Assembly (NCBI RefSeq): GCF_900108315.1
Contig: NZ_FNVB01000004.1
Span: 558,001 to 622,000, forward strand
DNA length: 64,000 nt
Direction of reading: 5' to 3'
DNA from: Saccharopolyspora kobensis
GTDB taxonomy: Bacteria; Actinomycetota; Actinomycetes; Mycobacteriales; Pseudonocardiaceae
Shown: in pieces, positions 1 to 8,424 of the stretch
Numbering within the stretch: position 1 is the first letter of the stretch
How the letters are laid out: each line of letters begins with the position of its first letter
Notes under the pieces: model-generated
What the model was told of the DNA's origin: nothing
Database searches by the model: none
What the model saw: the letters and a program-made list of their open reading frames with translations, nothing else
Position numbers and translations under genes: made by a program

Positions 1-177
1 GCCCGAGCGGTGACCGAGGAAGCCCGCAACGTCGCGGCCACCTACGCCCAGATCGCCGAAGGATTGCGGACCGGTGAGCAGACGGCGCCCGGCTTTGACA
101 GGGCCTTGCGCCTGCACCGCGTCCTCGACGCCATCCGCGCTTCCTCGGAGAAGGGAGAGCGGCAGCGACCGAGCTGA
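1..177 (+). CDS. Gfo/Idh/MocA-family oxidoreductase, C-terminal end
   Basis: The window opens inside this gene; only the last 58 codons are present, in frame 1, ending at TGA 175-177. The tail contains a run of the type 'F..ALRLHRVLDAIRAS' followed by a basic, variable end, which is how NAD(P)-dependent Gfo/Idh/MocA oxidoreductases usually finish. The family binds NAD(P) through an N-terminal Rossmann fold that lies outside the window, so substrate cannot be judged. The call rests on this C-terminal pattern alone. Confidence 0.6.
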   Translation, partial: ARAVTEEARNVAATYAQIAEGLRTGEQTAPGFDRALRLHRVLDAIRASSEKGERQRPS

Positions 178-200
178 GCCGGGGCTGGCAGACTGCCGGG

Positions 201-740
201 ATGATCATCCGCCTCGCACAGGAGCGGGACTTCCCGGGCTTCCTCCGGCTGGCCGCCCAGGTCGAGCACTGGTTCGGGCCGATGGTCGAGGAGCCCGGTT
301 TCCACCGCGCCGTGCGCGGGCGGATCCGCCGGTCCGCGGCGCTGGTCGCGGAGACCTCGGAGATCGTCGGCGGGATGCTGTTCAGCGCTGAGCCCCCGGT
401 CCGCCGCGTCCACTGGCTCGTCGTGTCCGGCCGGGCGCGGGGGAGCGGGGTCGGGCGCGCGCTGCTGACCGAGGCGATGCGCCGGTTCGGGCCCGATCCG
501 GGGACGATCGAGGTGATCACCTTCGGCCCCGACCACCCCGGCGCGGTCGACAGCGGTGCGCGCACCTTCTACGAACGGCTCGGCTTCGCTCCGGCCGAGC
601 CCGCGGACCCGGGGCCGGAGGGCGGTTCCCGCCAGGTCTACCGGCGGGCCTTCCCCGGGCCGGTGGTGGAGTCCGCCCCGGAGCCGGACAATGTTGCCGT
701 CCGTCCACCGGGGGTCGACATGCACGGTCCGGAGTCATGA
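201..740 (+). CDS. GNAT-family N-acetyltransferase
   Basis: A 179-residue protein with the layout of a single GNAT domain: an N-terminal strand (MIIRLAQERDF), a central strand, and near residues 75-90 the acetyl-CoA loop RARGSGVGRALL, which fits the R/Q-x-x-G-x-G/A signature. The later 'ARTFYERLGF' is the usual strand-helix end of the fold. It would move an acetyl group from acetyl-CoA to an amine; the acceptor is unknown. Its stop codon overlaps the start of the next gene (ATGA at 737-740), so the two are probably translated together. Confidence 0.85.
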   Translation: MIIRLAQERDFPGFLRLAAQVEHWFGPMVEEPGFHRAVRGRIRRSAALVAETSEIVGGMLFSAEPPVRRVHWLVVSGRARGSGVGRALLTEAMRRFGPDPGTIEVITFGPDHPGAVDSGARTFYERLGFAPAEPADPGPEGGSRQVYRRAFPGPVVESAPEPDNVAVRPPGVDMHGPES

Positions 741-955
741 CCGCCCAGCACTACCTGGGCGTATCGGGTCTCGCGCGGCAGCTCGGCGTGCCCCGCCGCG
801 ACGTGTCGAAGTGGCTCGGCCAGTACCCCGCGAACTCCGAGCACCCGTTCCCGGAACCCGACGTGGAGGTCGACGGGGTCCCGGGCTGGACGCTGGAGCG
901 CGTGCCGGAGGTGGAGCTCTGGCTGAGCGGGCTCTCCCGGCGATCCGGAAGTTAG
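737..955 (+). CDS. small helix-turn-helix DNA-binding protein
   Basis: A 72-residue protein starting in the ATGA overlap with the GNAT gene. Residues about 5-30 (GVSGLARQLGVPRRDVSKWL) form a predicted helix-turn-helix resembling MerR/excisionase-type winged helices; the rest (ending VELWLSGLSRR) resembles the wing and final helix of such domains. No effector or catalytic domain is present. Coupling to the acetyltransferase suggests the two proteins act together, but no target is evident. Confidence 0.65.
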   Translation: MTAQHYLGVSGLARQLGVPRRDVSKWLGQYPANSEHPFPEPDVEVDGVPGWTLERVPEVELWLSGLSRRSGS

Positions 956-1289
956 CCGCGCATCGCACGGCTGTGCGACATGTTGCGGACGTGCTCAACG
1001 TGGCACGTCGGCCCGCTGCCGGAGTCGCGGTCCTCGTCGGGAACGGGACTGCCGGAACGGCCAGGAGCAGCACGAGTTTCAGCACCGCGTGCGTCGGCTC
1101 CGGATCGGCGAACCAGAGCAGCACGGTGAAGAGCACCGGCCGAAGCCAGCAGCACGGCCGCTTTGAGGCGTGGCGCGCGATCTGCGGGAAGCGGCTCGTC
1201 GTCCGGCACGCTGTGGCCGCTCCTGCGAATCCACGGCGCGATCAACGCGGCCCCGATCCTGATCGGCCTCTGCTGGCCGCGCTCGCGGC
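956..1289. other. intergenic stretch with a possible decayed minus-strand gene
   Basis: No intact gene is visible. On the minus strand hydrophobic segments sit in two different frames: one with IGAALIAP and RLKAAVLLASAGAL (about 1130-1250), the other continuing as VLFTVLLWF and LKLVLLLAVPAVP (about 1045-1136). Read through the frame change they would make a small membrane protein, loosely like DUF2568/YrdB proteins. This may be a frameshifted remnant; the family guess is weak. Confidence 0.25.
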
Positions 1290-1334
1290 GTGAAGGCACC
1301 TTCCGCCGGGCACGTGGGCGGAAGGTGCCTTCAC
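1290..1334 (-). terminator. strong hairpin terminator
   Basis: Arms at 1290-1307 and 1317-1334 are perfect 18-bp inverted repeats (left arm GTGAAGGCACCTTCCGCC) around a 9-nt loop. It lies 15 bases beyond the stop of the minus-strand DUF4352-like gene and is probably its terminator. There is no long U tract, as is common in actinomycetes. Confidence 0.75.
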
Positions 1335-1348
1335 CCGCACCGCTCGGG

Positions 1349-2071
1349 TCAGACCTGTCCGACGAAGTACGCGGTGTCCTTCGCGAACGGGGTGGGCTGC
1401 ACCGAGATCTGGAGCTCACCGGGCTCGCTGCCGATCTCGAACACCGACGTGAACGTGACGTCGCCGCCGGGCGGGACCTGCGCGCTCGGGAACGGGTCGC
1501 CCGCGAAGTAGTTCTGCTGGGCGACGTGGCCGTTGTGCTGGACGGTGAGCGACGAGACGACGACGTTGTAGCCCTGATCGCCTTCGTTGCGGATCGTCAC
1601 GTCGAACTCGACGAACCGCTTGCCCTCCGGTGCCTGCAAGAACTCGTTGGACGGGGTGTGCGGGCGGGGCTGCGAGATCGAGAAGACCTCCCCGGTGGAC
1701 CACTTGTGCGCCTCGCCGAACCCGAGGCGGGCCGGCTCGCCGGTCGTCTCCACCTGGCCGTTCTCGGGAACGCTGGTGCCGAGCGCCTTGTCCAGCTCGC
1801 GGAGGAAGAGCGCCTGCATCGCGATCGTCACCACGATCGCCAGAACGCACAGGCCGGCTCCGATGCCCGCCATCACCTTCTTGGTGCCGAACAGCGCGAT
1901 CACGCCGAGGACCAGGCCGACGAGCGCGGCCAGCGCCGTCACGTTGTTCAGGATCGGGATGATCGACCCGACCACACCCACGATGCCCAGCACCAGCGCG
2001 GCGATCGCGAGCCCCTTGAACCTCGCCCTCTGCGGCTGCGCGTACGGGTACGGGGCGTGCTGCTGGGTCAT
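1349..2071 (-). CDS. membrane-anchored DUF4190/DUF4352-like protein
   Basis: About 240 residues. A short Pro/Gln/Tyr-rich N-terminus is followed by two or three membrane segments (AIAALVLGIVGVVGSII, ALAALVGLVLGVIALF, AGLCVLAIVVTIAM, about residues 20-90). After these comes an extracytoplasmic domain of about 130 residues with the beta-sandwich pattern of DUF4352 (EFDVTIRNEGDQGYNVVV, then FPSAQVPPGGDVTFTSVFE). Such proteins are thought to be telokin/immunoglobulin-like surface proteins of unknown role. I chose ATG 2071 because GGGGA lies six bases upstream; a GTG at 2095 would add eight residues. A terminator follows directly. Confidence 0.75.
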   Translation of the reverse strand: MTQQHAPYPYAQPQRARFKGLAIAALVLGIVGVVGSIIPILNNVTALAALVGLVLGVIALFGTKKVMAGIGAGLCVLAIVVTIAMQALFLRELDKALGTSVPENGQVETTGEPARLGFGEAHKWSTGEVFSISQPRPHTPSNEFLQAPEGKRFVEFDVTIRNEGDQGYNVVVSSLTVQHNGHVAQQNYFAGDPFPSAQVPPGGDVTFTSVFEIGSEPGELQISVQPTPFAKDTAYFVGQV

Positions 2072-2225
2072 GGAGGTCCCCTGTCCGGTTGTCACTGGTA
2101 TGCGGGCTGCTGCCCGATCTCCTCCTAGATCGCCGCAGCTCGCGGAAGCGTTGCGTAATCGCGGTCACGCCCAGGGTGATGTCACGGCTTCCGGTCGCCG
2201 AACGTGCGGTGGATAGGCTTGTGGC

Positions 2226-2891
2226 GTGCGGTTCGAGGGTTTTGGGGATGGGGCCGTCGAGTTCTTCGACGGGTTGGAGGCCGACAACTCGAAGGCCTTC
2301 TGGAGCGACAACCTGGCTCTTTACCGGGAGCACGTGCGGGCGCCGATGGAGGCGTTGATCGGTGAGCTGGAGCCCGAGTTCGGACCCGGCTTCGGGACCG
2401 GGAAGGTGTTCCGGCCGCACCGGGACGTGCGGTTCAGCCGGGACAAGTCGCCGTACAAGACGCACTGCGGGGCCGTGATCGAGCAGGGGCGCGGCGGCGG
2501 GGCCTACTACGTCGAGGTCGGGGCCGCCGGGATGCTCGTCGCCGGCGGGTGCTTCCACACCGAGTCCGACCAGCTCGCCCGGCTCCGCACCGCGGTCGAC
2601 ACCGAGATCCACGGCGAGCGGCTGCGGCGGTTGCTCGACGCGCTGACCGCGTCCGGGTGGGAGATCGCCGGTGAGGTGCTCAAGAGCCGCCCGCGCGGGT
2701 TCGCCGCCGATCACCCGCGGCTGGACCTGCTGCGGCACCGGACGCTCTACGCCTGCCGGCGCTGGGAACCCGACGACTCGCTGCACGACCGCAGTTGTCT
2801 GGACCGGGTGCGGCGGTCCTGGGAGGAAGTGCGGGAGCTCAACCAGTGGTGCGCCGACCACATCGGCGTCACCGCGAAGAAGCGCCGCTGA
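2226..2891 (+). CDS. DUF2461 family protein
   Basis: A 221-residue protein matching the DUF2461/TIGR02453 family along its length: FDGLEADNSKAFWSDN near the N-terminus, FRPHRDVRFSRDKSPYKTH in the middle, and GGGAYYVEVG then AGGCFHTESDQLARLR. The function of the family is not known. The GTG start is preceded by TAGGCT at 2216-2221 with a gap of about six bases and no Shine-Dalgarno sequence, so the transcript may be leaderless. Its end overlaps the convergent VanZ-like gene by 23 bp. Confidence 0.85.
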   Translation: MRFEGFGDGAVEFFDGLEADNSKAFWSDNLALYREHVRAPMEALIGELEPEFGPGFGTGKVFRPHRDVRFSRDKSPYKTHCGAVIEQGRGGGAYYVEVGAAGMLVAGGCFHTESDQLARLRTAVDTEIHGERLRRLLDALTASGWEIAGEVLKSRPRGFAADHPRLDLLRHRTLYACRRWEPDDSLHDRSCLDRVRRSWEEVRELNQWCADHIGVTAKKRR

Positions 2892-3231
2892 TCTTCCGCA
2901 GCAGCATCGCGACGGCCAAACCGGTCACCGCACCCGCGACGTCCACCAGGCCGTCGGCGAGTTCGCAGCTGCGACCGATCGGCAGCACGCCCTGCAGGAC
3001 CTCCGACACCGCCGCGTAGCCGACCAGCGCCGCCAGCAGCTTCGCCGTCGGGAAACCGGCGAACCGGCCGGTGGCGGCCAGGACCGCGAACAGGGCGAAG
3101 TGCACCACCTTGTCGGTGCCGGGCGGCGCGCTCGGCACTCCCGAGGCGGGCATGAACAGGACGAGCAGGCTCGCCAGCACCGCGATCCCGAAGGGTATCC
3201 GGGTGAGCTGCGTTCTGTAATGATCCAGCAA
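2869..3231 (-). CDS. VanZ-like family membrane protein
   Basis: 120 residues, almost entirely hydrophobic, with about four membrane segments: IAVLASLLVLFM, VVHFALFAVLAATG, LLAALVGYAAVSEVLQ and VDVAGAVTGLAVAMLL. The motif DKVVHFALF followed by SEVLQ.VLPIGRS.E..D...D..GA fits the VanZ-like fold (the Asp/His/Glu residues on the membrane face are typical). VanZ of enterococci gives low-level teicoplanin resistance; chromosomal relatives have no defined role. It converges on the DUF2461 gene. Confidence 0.85.
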   Translation of the reverse strand: MLDHYRTQLTRIPFGIAVLASLLVLFMPASGVPSAPPGTDKVVHFALFAVLAATGRFAGFPTAKLLAALVGYAAVSEVLQGVLPIGRSCELADGLVDVAGAVTGLAVAMLLRKISGASSR

Positions 3232-3306
3232 CGATCTCCCCGCTGGGCCTGACGCCGGGCATGGCGCGTGCTGCGCACACCGGTCAACAGACTACGCTGG
3301 CATGAT

Positions 3307-4728
3307 GTGAGTCGACGAGCCAAGATCGTTTGTACCATGGGCCCTGCCACTGCCTCACCGGAGAAGATGGCAGAGCTCGTCAGCAGCGGAATGGACGTCG
3401 CCAGGCTGAATTTCAGCCACGGCAGCCACGCCGATCACCAGCGGGTCTACGAGATGGTCCGGGCCGCGGCCAAGGAATCCGGCCGCGCCGTGGGCATTCT
3501 CGGCGACCTGCAGGGACCGAAGATCCGACTCGGCAAGTTCGCTGCCGGGCCGGTCGAGTGGCGTACCGGCGACATCGTTCGCATCACCGTGGACGACGTC
3601 CAGGGCACCCACGACCGGGTGTCCACCACTTACAAGGGCCTCGCCAACGATGCCAAGAGCGGCGACCGGTTGCTGGTCGACGACGGCAAGGTGGGGCTGG
3701 TCGTTACCGGCGTCGAGGACAACGACGTCGTGTGCGAGGTGACCGAGGGCGGTCCGGTTTCGGACAACAAGGGAATCTCGCTGCCGGGCATGGACGTTTC
3801 GGTGCCCGCACTGTCCGAGAAGGACATCGAGGACCTGGAGTTCGCGCTGGAACTCGGCGTGGACTTCATCGCGCTGTCCTTCGTCCGCAGTCCGGCCGAC
3901 ATCGACCTGGTGCACCAGGTGATGGACCGGGTCGGGCGCCGCGTTCCGGTGATCGCCAAGCTGGAGAAGCCGGAAGCGGTGGACAACCTGGAGGCCATCG
4001 TGCTGGCCTTCGACGGCGTCATGGTCGCCCGCGGTGACCTCGGCGTCGAACTCCCGTTGGAGCACGTGCCGCTGGTGCAGAAGAAGGCGATCCGGATCGC
4101 GCGCGAGAACGCCAAGCCGGTCATCGTCGCCACCCAGATGCTCGACTCCATGATCAACAACTCGCGTCCGACGCGCGCGGAGACCTCCGACGTCGCCAAC
4201 GCGGTGCTCGACGGCACCGACGCGGTGATGCTCTCCGGGGAGACCAGCGTCGGCCGCTACCCGGTGGAGACCGTGCAGACGATGGCTCGCATCGTCGAAG
4301 CGGTCGAAGCAGGATCCACCGCGCCGCCGCCGCTGAGCCACGTCCCGCGCACCAAGCGCGGCGTGATCTCCTACGCGGCGCGCGACATCGGCGAGCGCCT
4401 CAACGCCAAGGCCCTGGTGGCCTTCACGCAGTCCGGCGACACCGTGCGCCGGTTGGCCCGGTTGCACACCAGGCTGCCGCTGCTGGCGTTCACCCCCGAG
4501 GAGTCGGTGCGGAGTCAGCTGGCTCTCACTTGGGGGACTGAGACGTTCTTGGTGCCTAAAGTCGACACCACGGACCAGATGGTGCGGCAGGTGGACCAGG
4601 CGATGCTGTCGCTGGGCCGCTCGCAGCGGGGCGACATGGTCGTCGTCGTGGCGGGTTCGCCGCCCGGCACGGTCGGTTCCACCAACCTCATCCGCGTGCA
4701 CCGGTTGGGCGAGGAAGACCACGTCTGA
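3307..4728 (+). CDS. pyk: pyruvate kinase
   Basis: 473 residues, the normal length. It transfers phosphate from phosphoenolpyruvate to ADP, the last ATP-yielding step of glycolysis, in the cytoplasm. N-terminal RRAKIVCTMGPA and LNFSHG are standard; the catalytic-lysine signature VIAKLEKPEAVDNL lies near residue 220; the Mg2+/K+ site appears as MVARGDLGVELP; the C-terminal allosteric domain is complete. The GTG start 3307 lies 8 bases after TACGCT (3293-3298) with no Shine-Dalgarno sequence, suggesting a leaderless message. A terminator follows at 4739-4768. Confidence 0.97.
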   Translation: MSRRAKIVCTMGPATASPEKMAELVSSGMDVARLNFSHGSHADHQRVYEMVRAAAKESGRAVGILGDLQGPKIRLGKFAAGPVEWRTGDIVRITVDDVQGTHDRVSTTYKGLANDAKSGDRLLVDDGKVGLVVTGVEDNDVVCEVTEGGPVSDNKGISLPGMDVSVPALSEKDIEDLEFALELGVDFIALSFVRSPADIDLVHQVMDRVGRRVPVIAKLEKPEAVDNLEAIVLAFDGVMVARGDLGVELPLEHVPLVQKKAIRIARENAKPVIVATQMLDSMINNSRPTRAETSDVANAVLDGTDAVMLSGETSVGRYPVETVQTMARIVEAVEAGSTAPPPLSHVPRTKRGVISYAARDIGERLNAKALVAFTQSGDTVRRLARLHTRLPLLAFTPEESVRSQLALTWGTETFLVPKVDTTDQMVRQVDQAMLSLGRSQRGDMVVVVAGSPPGTVGSTNLIRVHRLGEEDHV

Positions 4729-4738
4729 TCCGCTTTCT

Positions 4739-4768
4739 CGGACGGGAGCCACCCGGCGCTCCCGTCCG
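4739..4768 (+). terminator. hairpin terminator after pyruvate kinase
   Basis: Perfect 11-bp inverted repeat, CGGACGGGAGC at 4739-4749 and its complement at 4758-4768, with an 8-nt loop, in the 72-bp gap between pyk and the thioesterase gene. Confidence 0.7.
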
Positions 4769-4800
4769 GCCGTCCCGGTGTACGACATGAGGAGCGCGCT

Positions 4801-5739
4801 GTGACCGAAGCGGCCCGAGCCGCCGCCGCAGATCCGGCGGGAACCCGCTTGCGGGACGACGTCCCGCTGGACGTCAACGGCATGCCGCACGGCCAGCCGG
4901 TGCTGGACAGCCTGGTGGCCCTGCTGGACCTGGAGCGCATCGAGGAGAACATCTTCCGCGGTGTCAGCCCCGCCTCCTCGCCGGTGCGCGTGTTCGGCGG
5001 GCAGGTCGCCGGTCAGGCGCTGGTCGCGGCCGGTCGCACGGTGCCGCCGGAGCGGCAGGTGCACTCGCTGCACGCCTACTTCATCCGGCCCGGTGATCCG
5101 AGCGTCCCGATCGTCTACGAGGTCGACCGCACCCGCGACGGCCGCTCGTTCACCACCCGCCGGGTGGTGGCGGTGCAGCACGGCAAGGCGATCTTCTCGC
5201 TGTCGGCGTCGTTCCAGGTGGAAGAGGGCGGCATCGACCACGCCGAGCCGATGCCGGAGGTGCCGGACCCCGAAACGCTGCCGACCTTCGGCGAGCAGGT
5301 GGGTTCGCTGATCGACACGCTCGGGCGCGCGCAGCCCCGCCCGATCGACGTGCGCTACGTGACCGACCCGCCGTGGGTGAGCCGGGAGAACGGCCCGCGC
5401 GAAGCCCGCAGCCAGGTGTGGATGCGAGCGGACGGCGTGCTGCCGGACGACGACCTGCTGCACGTGTGCACCGCGGCGTTCGCCTCCGACATGACCCTGC
5501 TGGACGCGGTGCTCGCCCGGCACGGCGTGTACTGGGGCCTGGACAACGTCAGCGGCGCGAGCCTGGACCACGCGATGTGGTTCCACCGCCGGTTCCGCGC
5601 CGATGAGTGGCTGCTCTATGACTGCGCCTCGCCGAGCGCCTCCGGCGCCCGCGGCCTGGCCACCGGTCGCTTCTTCTCCCGCGACGGCCAGCTGGTCGCC
5701 ACCGTCGTCCAAGAGGGCCTGCTCCGCGTCGGGGACTGA
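4801..5739 (+). CDS. tesB: acyl-CoA thioesterase II (TesB type)
   Basis: 312 residues with a double hot-dog fold. The first half carries FGGQVAGQALVAAGRTVP and SLHAYFIRPGDPS; the second half ends with SLDHAMWFHRRFRADEWLLY, SASGARGLATGRFF and VQEGLLR, the last containing the Gln of the Asp/Thr/Gln catalytic set known from E. coli TesB. It hydrolyses acyl-CoA to free fatty acid and CoA. An N-terminal extension of about 30 residues precedes the conserved part. GTG at 4801 has GAGGAG just upstream. A decayed copy of the C-terminal part lies at about 32.8 kb. Confidence 0.93.
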   Translation: MTEAARAAAADPAGTRLRDDVPLDVNGMPHGQPVLDSLVALLDLERIEENIFRGVSPASSPVRVFGGQVAGQALVAAGRTVPPERQVHSLHAYFIRPGDPSVPIVYEVDRTRDGRSFTTRRVVAVQHGKAIFSLSASFQVEEGGIDHAEPMPEVPDPETLPTFGEQVGSLIDTLGRAQPRPIDVRYVTDPPWVSRENGPREARSQVWMRADGVLPDDDLLHVCTAAFASDMTLLDAVLARHGVYWGLDNVSGASLDHAMWFHRRFRADEWLLYDCASPSASGARGLATGRFFSRDGQLVATVVQEGLLRVGD

Positions 5740-5817
5740 ACGCCTTCCCGGCAGCTCGTCCTGCGTGGCAGGACCTCAGCGTCCGCCTGGGTTCCGTTCT
5801 CGTGGTGCGGTGGACGG

Positions 5818-6885
5818 TCAGTCCTCTGACTCGGCCTGCTGGGCGCGGCGCTGCTCCTCGCGGTAGCCGTAGGCCGCTTGGCGCACGGCGGCATCGGTCT
5901 CCAGGCTCGACCCGAGGGCGCCGGCGATGAGCGCCATGGAGGCGACCATCCACGCCAGCCGCGCGTACGCCGACCAGTCCGCGGAGTGGCCGAGCGTGCG
6001 GGCCAGGACGCCCTCGTCGATCAGGCTCAGCGCACCGGCGAGGCTCACCAGGTAGACCACGGCGTAGAGGCAGGCGACGCCGAACGACAGCGTGGTGATC
6101 GTCGAGGCGTTGTAGATCACGGCCAGGCGCCGGTCCCGGACCGCGCGGCGGCCGACTCGTTCCCACAACCCGTGCGCGGCGATCAACCACACCGTCATCA
6201 GGGTGAGTGCGAAGACCGTCGTGGTCAGCGCGCGCAGCGGGCTCAGCACGTCGCCGAGCTGCCAGACCGTCGAGGTGAACATGCCGAACCCGGCGGCGGC
6301 CAGCGCTGCCGCCAACGCGCTGGACAGTCCCCAGATCAGCTGCCAGGGCCGGTTCGCCCGCACCATCCCGGAGACCAGGCGGAGCCAGCCGCGCAGCCGG
6401 GTGTTGGTGTACCGGACGTCGACCGGGCCGTCGTGGTGCGTGCGGTGGACCGAGCCCAGCCGCCTCGGCGCCTCGTCGCTGCTGTCCGGCAGCAGGTCGT
6501 CCAGGATCCGCGTCAGCATGCGGTGGGTGCGGTGGTAGGTCCGGAACGCGCCGAGCGCGGGCAGCGACAGGAGCGCGACCCGGCGCCGCGTGCTGACGTC
6601 GGCCAGCAGCGGCCCCTTCGCCAGCAGCAGCGGCAGGTCGGTCAGGCAGATCGCGAAGTCCCAGCGGTGCTCCTCGCAGTGCCGCTGGACGGAGTCGAGG
6701 AGGTCTTCGCTCGTGTCGTGGCCTGCGGTGAGAGGATCGCAGCGCACGTCGATCGTCCAGCGGTGCCCGGTGCGCCTGCCGAGCCACTCGGTGACCCGCT
6801 CAGCGGTGCGTTGCCCGACCTGCGTGGGCATGTCGGGATCGGTGACCAAACCCAGCACGTGCTCTGCCTGCTCCGCCAACAGCAC
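5818..6885 (-). CDS. conserved actinobacterial membrane protein, function unknown
   Basis: About 355 residues. The N-terminal half is soluble with a Rossmann-like stretch (DFAICLTDLPLLLAKGPLLADVS, then VALLSLPALGAF); relatives in other actinomycetes have been loosely labelled methylene-THF dehydrogenase without evidence that I know of. The C-terminal half has four membrane segments (AALAAALAAAGFGMF, LTTTVFALTLMTVWLIA, TTLSFGVACLYAVVYLVSL, LAWMVASMALIAGAL). Start GTG 6885 follows GGGAGG; an upstream in-frame start at 6981 would add a low-quality Arg/Pro-rich stretch. I cannot assign a role. Confidence 0.6.
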   Translation of the reverse strand: MLLAEQAEHVLGLVTDPDMPTQVGQRTAERVTEWLGRRTGHRWTIDVRCDPLTAGHDTSEDLLDSVQRHCEEHRWDFAICLTDLPLLLAKGPLLADVSTRRRVALLSLPALGAFRTYHRTHRMLTRILDDLLPDSSDEAPRRLGSVHRTHHDGPVDVRYTNTRLRGWLRLVSGMVRANRPWQLIWGLSSALAAALAAAGFGMFTSTVWQLGDVLSPLRALTTTVFALTLMTVWLIAAHGLWERVGRRAVRDRRLAVIYNASTITTLSFGVACLYAVVYLVSLAGALSLIDEGVLARTLGHSADWSAYARLAWMVASMALIAGALGSSLETDAAVRQAAYGYREEQRRAQQAESED

Positions 6886-7031
6886 CGTCCTCCCGCTCGG
6901 TGACGATCCTGTCCACCGTGGAGGCGTCCGGCCGACGGCGCAACCAAGCGTCCGCTGGGCAACCGGAGCGACCGGGAGCACCTCGTTCCGGCCGAAATGT
7001 CCTTGCCCGGGCCGTTTTCGCTGGTGGCGGC

Positions 7032-7075
7032 CCGTGAGTGCTTTGTGGTGCTATGACCCGTCAACACACTCACGA
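7032..7075. repeat. dispersed hairpin family 2, copy 1 (degenerate)
   Basis: CGTGAGTG and its complement CACTCACG (outer 8 bp paired) enclose a loop region containing GCTATGAC. It belongs with the better copies at 12293, 39809, 48768 and 59061. It lies beyond the 3' end of the minus-strand Lrp gene, so it may also act as a terminator. Confidence 0.6.
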
Positions 7076-7116
7076 GGCCTGACCTGGGGAAGCGGAGCCC
7101 GTGTCCCGGTGCGGAG

Positions 7117-7620
7117 CTAGCTGCGGCGGCGGCGCTTGGGGCGGAGGTGCCGGGGCGGCGTCAGGGCCTTGGTGTGCAGCTGCTCCAGGACGATCGAGCT
7201 GGTGAAGTGGCGGACCTCCGTGCGCGAGGCCAGCTTGTCCACCAGGAATCCCTGCATGTGCTTGGTGTCGGCCACCGCGATGTGCAGCAGGAAGTCGGCC
7301 TGACCGCTGACGTGCAGCAGCGAGCGGGTCTCCGGCTGCTTCATCACGAACTCGCGGAACTGGTCGACCACCTGCCGGGTGTGCGGGCGGACGTTGATCG
7401 CCACGACCGCCTCCAGCGCCAGTCCGGTCGCGGCCGGGTTGACGTCGATGTGCGACCCGGTGATCACGCCCTGTTCGCGCAGGCGGCGGACCCGCTGCAG
7501 GCAGCTGGAGGCGGCCAGCCCGACCCGTTCGGCGAGCACCCGGTTCGGCAGCGTCGCATCGTTCTGCAACTCCTCCAGGATCTGCCAGTCAACCGAATCC
7601 AGTTCTACGGAGTCCTGCAT
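7117..7620 (-). CDS. Lrp/AsnC-family transcriptional regulator
   Basis: 167 residues. An N-terminal winged helix-turn-helix (VDWQILEELQNDATLPNRVL, then VGLAASSCLQRVRRL) is followed by the ligand-binding RAM domain (VVAINVRPHTRQVVDQF, then VSGQADFLLHIAV). A basic tail (RPKRRRRS) ends it. It is divergent from a LysE-type exporter at 7712; Lrp regulators next to LysE exporters commonly activate the exporter when the amino acid accumulates. Start ATG 7618-7620. Confidence 0.93.
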   Translation of the reverse strand: MQDSVELDSVDWQILEELQNDATLPNRVLAERVGLAASSCLQRVRRLREQGVITGSHIDVNPAATGLALEAVVAINVRPHTRQVVDQFREFVMKQPETRSLLHVSGQADFLLHIAVADTKHMQGFLVDKLASRTEVRHFTSSIVLEQLHTKALTPPRHLRPKRRRRS

Positions 7621-7711
7621 ATCCGAAGATGCTACGGCGCTGGTGGTGAGGCGGCGAACGGGAAGCCGAGAATGGCGGCACTTCCCAACCACTTCTTTCG
7701 AAGGAGGAGTC

Positions 7712-8326
7712 GTGCACATCGCCTGGGGGCCGTTCCTGCTGGCGCTGCTGGTGATCGTCGTCGTACCCGGGCCCGATTTCGTGCTGGTCACCCGCAACGC
7801 GGCGACCGGGGCGAGGTGGGGCTGGCTGGCGGCGGCCGGATCGACCTGCGGACTGCTGGTGCACGCGACGGCTGCCACGCTCGGGCTCTCGGCGCTCGTG
7901 GTGGCCGTCCCGGCCGCGCTGCTCGTGGTGAAGGCGATCGGTGTCGCCTACCTGGCCTGGATGGGCTTCCAGATCCTGCGCAAGGCCGGTGCCGCCGCGA
8001 CCGAGGGACCCGGCGCGGTGGAGGTTCCCGCCTCGGGCCGGGCGGTGTTCCTGCGCGGGCTGCTGACCGATGTGCTCAACCCCAAGGTCATGCTGACCTT
8101 CCTGACGCTGCTGCCGCAGGCGATGGACCCGGCAGCCGACCCGATGACGCAGGCAGCTCTGCTCAGCGCGGTCGCGGTGAGCGGTTTCGCGGCGTGGTGG
8201 CTGATCGTGGTCCCGTCGGTGCGCTGGCTGGCGGCCCTGCTGGCCGATCCCCGCCGCCGCAAGGTCTTCGAGCGCTGCTGCGGCGGCGCCCTCCTGGCCA
8301 TGGCAACCTCCATCGCAGTCGCCTGA
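7712..8326 (+). CDS. LysE/RhtB-family amino-acid exporter
   Basis: 204 residues with about six membrane segments. The N-terminus WGPFLLALLVIVVVPGPDFV carries the PGPD motif of the family, and LRGLLTDVLNPKVMLTFLTL is the second diagnostic stretch. These proteins export amino acids or related small molecules. The GTG start has an excellent ribosome site (AAGGAGGA, 7701-7708). The divergent Lrp-type gene is the likely regulator; the substrate is not readable from the sequence. A GC-rich terminator follows at 8349. Confidence 0.93.
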   Translation: MHIAWGPFLLALLVIVVVPGPDFVLVTRNAATGARWGWLAAAGSTCGLLVHATAATLGLSALVVAVPAALLVVKAIGVAYLAWMGFQILRKAGAAATEGPGAVEVPASGRAVFLRGLLTDVLNPKVMLTFLTLLPQAMDPAADPMTQAALLSAVAVSGFAAWWLIVVPSVRWLAALLADPRRRKVFERCCGGALLAMATSIAVA

Positions 8327-8348
8327 CCTGCACCACCTGCCCGGAAGA

Positions 8349-8376
8349 GGCCGCGGCTTCCCATGAAGCCGCGGCC
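8349..8376 (+). terminator. hairpin terminator after the LysE-type gene
   Basis: Perfect 12-bp stem GGCCGCGGCTTC (8349-8360) with its complement at 8365-8376 and a 4-nt loop, 22 bases past the stop codon. Confidence 0.8.
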
Positions 8377-8424
8377 CGCCGGCGTCTCCGGCCCCCGACA
8401 GCCCCGTGGTGCGCCGGGCGGTCG

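Noticed and set aside
1349-2095. GTG 2095 as start of the DUF4352-like gene
   Set aside because: ATG 2071 has a better ribosome site and begins the usual Pro/Gln-rich N-terminus; the longer form cannot be fully excluded.
3355-5712. A 785-codon open frame on the minus strand opposite pyk and tesB
   Set aside because: It is a His/Arg/Asp-rich mirror of two well-supported genes with no domain; typical of high-GC antisense frames.
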